NCBI RefSeq assembly: GCF_900119485.1 | Contig: NZ_FPJZ01000033.1 | Coordinates: 1 to 7,166, forward strand | Length of the DNA stretch: 7,166 nucleotides | Origin: Thermoactinomyces sp. DSM 45891 | Lineage (GTDB): Bacteria > Bacillota > Bacilli > Thermoactinomycetales > Thermoactinomycetaceae | Reading direction: 5' to 3' | Shown: positions 6,818 to 7,166 of the stretch, piece after piece | Position numbering within the stretch: position 1 is the stretch's first letter | Layout: the number at the start of each line of letters is the position of its first letter | Notes under the pieces: generated by a model | The model's input: the letters and a program-made list of their open reading frames with translations, nothing else | Databases searched by the model: none | Told to the model about the DNA's origin: nothing | Program-made: the position numbers and the translations under genes

Positions 6818-7164
6818 TAGATTCTCCACTCCGATCCCGAATGAAACAAAGAGAGCTGTCTTTTTTGATAGGGGCGAAGCTCCCAGTCTAGATCCTTTAC
6901 AACATCAGATGCATTGAGGATTTTGACTGCAAACTCGCCAACTTGAACCACTTTGCTTGTTCGACTCTGAACCGCATAACCAACTAACTTGGATACGGTA
7001 CGAATTACAACCGATTCAATCCCCTGCCAACGAGCATCGCTAGGTTGAACACTCTCTCCTAAACGCTGGTCCACTTCGGCTGAAATGTGGACTAACCATG
7101 TGACTAAAATAGCATCTAGTTCCGAATCGCTGACTTTGAACGTAGTAGGCTGAACCCCTGTCAA
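6817..7164 (-). CDS. Head-tail connector (adaptor)-like protein, 5' end at window edge
   Basis: About 115 residues from a TTG at 7164; only two bases lie before it, so the true start may be outside the window and no ribosome site can be judged. Predicted helices at about 12-36 (SDSELDAILVTWLVHISAEVD) and 46-68 are followed by VVQVGEFAVKILNASD (72-87), then LRPYQKRQLSLF near the end. This plan (two or more helices, a short strand region with GEF-x-V, then a terminal helix) is like the adaptor proteins (HK97 gp6, SPP1 gp15, YqbG-like) that sit under the portal. Position directly before the gp10-like gene supports it. No catalytic motif is present. A stopper protein is less likely because those are mainly beta. 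The role is inferred from synteny and helix pattern. Confidence 0.5.
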   Translation of the reverse strand: MTGVQPTTFKVSDSELDAILVTWLVHISAEVDQRLGESVQPSDARWQGIESVVIRTVSKLVGYAVQSRTSKVVQVGEFAVKILNASDVVKDLDWELRPYQKRQLSLFHSGSEWRI

Positions 7165-7166
7165 CT

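Noticed and set aside
1..7166. Defence system, CRISPR array, insertion sequence or lysogeny module
   Set aside because: Every base except about 100 is assigned to tail or neck genes, and no repeat-spacer pattern, transposase, integrase or repressor-like sequence was seen.

Overview
The window is a head-to-tail junction and tail module of a long-tailed, non-contractile (siphovirus-type) phage or prophage. Every real gene lies on the minus strand, so transcription runs from the right edge (7166) to the left edge (1). The purine-rich AGGAGG-type ribosome sites, the moderate base composition and the gene order resemble phages and prophages of low-to-mid GC Gram-positive bacteria (Bacillota, probably Bacillales-like). 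I cannot name the host. No integrase, attachment site, host gene or tRNA is visible, so I cannot tell prophage from free phage.

In transcription order the layout is as follows. A short helical head-tail connector (7164-6817) has its 5' end at the window edge. An HK97 gp10-like head-tail joining protein (6817-6386) and a tail terminator/completion-like protein (6386-5925) come next. These three genes are joined by one-base stop/start overlaps (TAATG and TAGTG). The major tail tube protein follows (5908-4976), then an 80-base gap. The tail assembly chaperone (4895-4380) is next, with an apparent programmed +1 frameshift extension that reopens the reading frame to 4208. The 952-residue tape measure protein (4203-1345) follows, and last comes a distal tail protein (Dit) that starts at a TTG inside the end of the tape measure gene (1361) and runs off the left edge after 453 codons.

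The genes work as one assembly line. The connector, gp10-like and terminator proteins close the capsid portal and cap the tail. The two chaperone forms coat the tape measure protein, around which the tube protein polymerises. Dit forms the hub at the tail tip, to which receptor-binding proteins encoded further left would attach.

The features most worth a second look are: the chaperone frameshift site (TTT-C, minus strand 4394-4391), overlapped by a 13-bp hairpin followed by a T-rich run; a strict 11-residue tryptophan period with a 44-residue super-repeat in the tape measure protein; and a Dit enlarged by about 240 residues, which suggests an inserted host-surface-binding domain. I see no defence system, CRISPR array, transposon or RNA gene, and no wholly new system.
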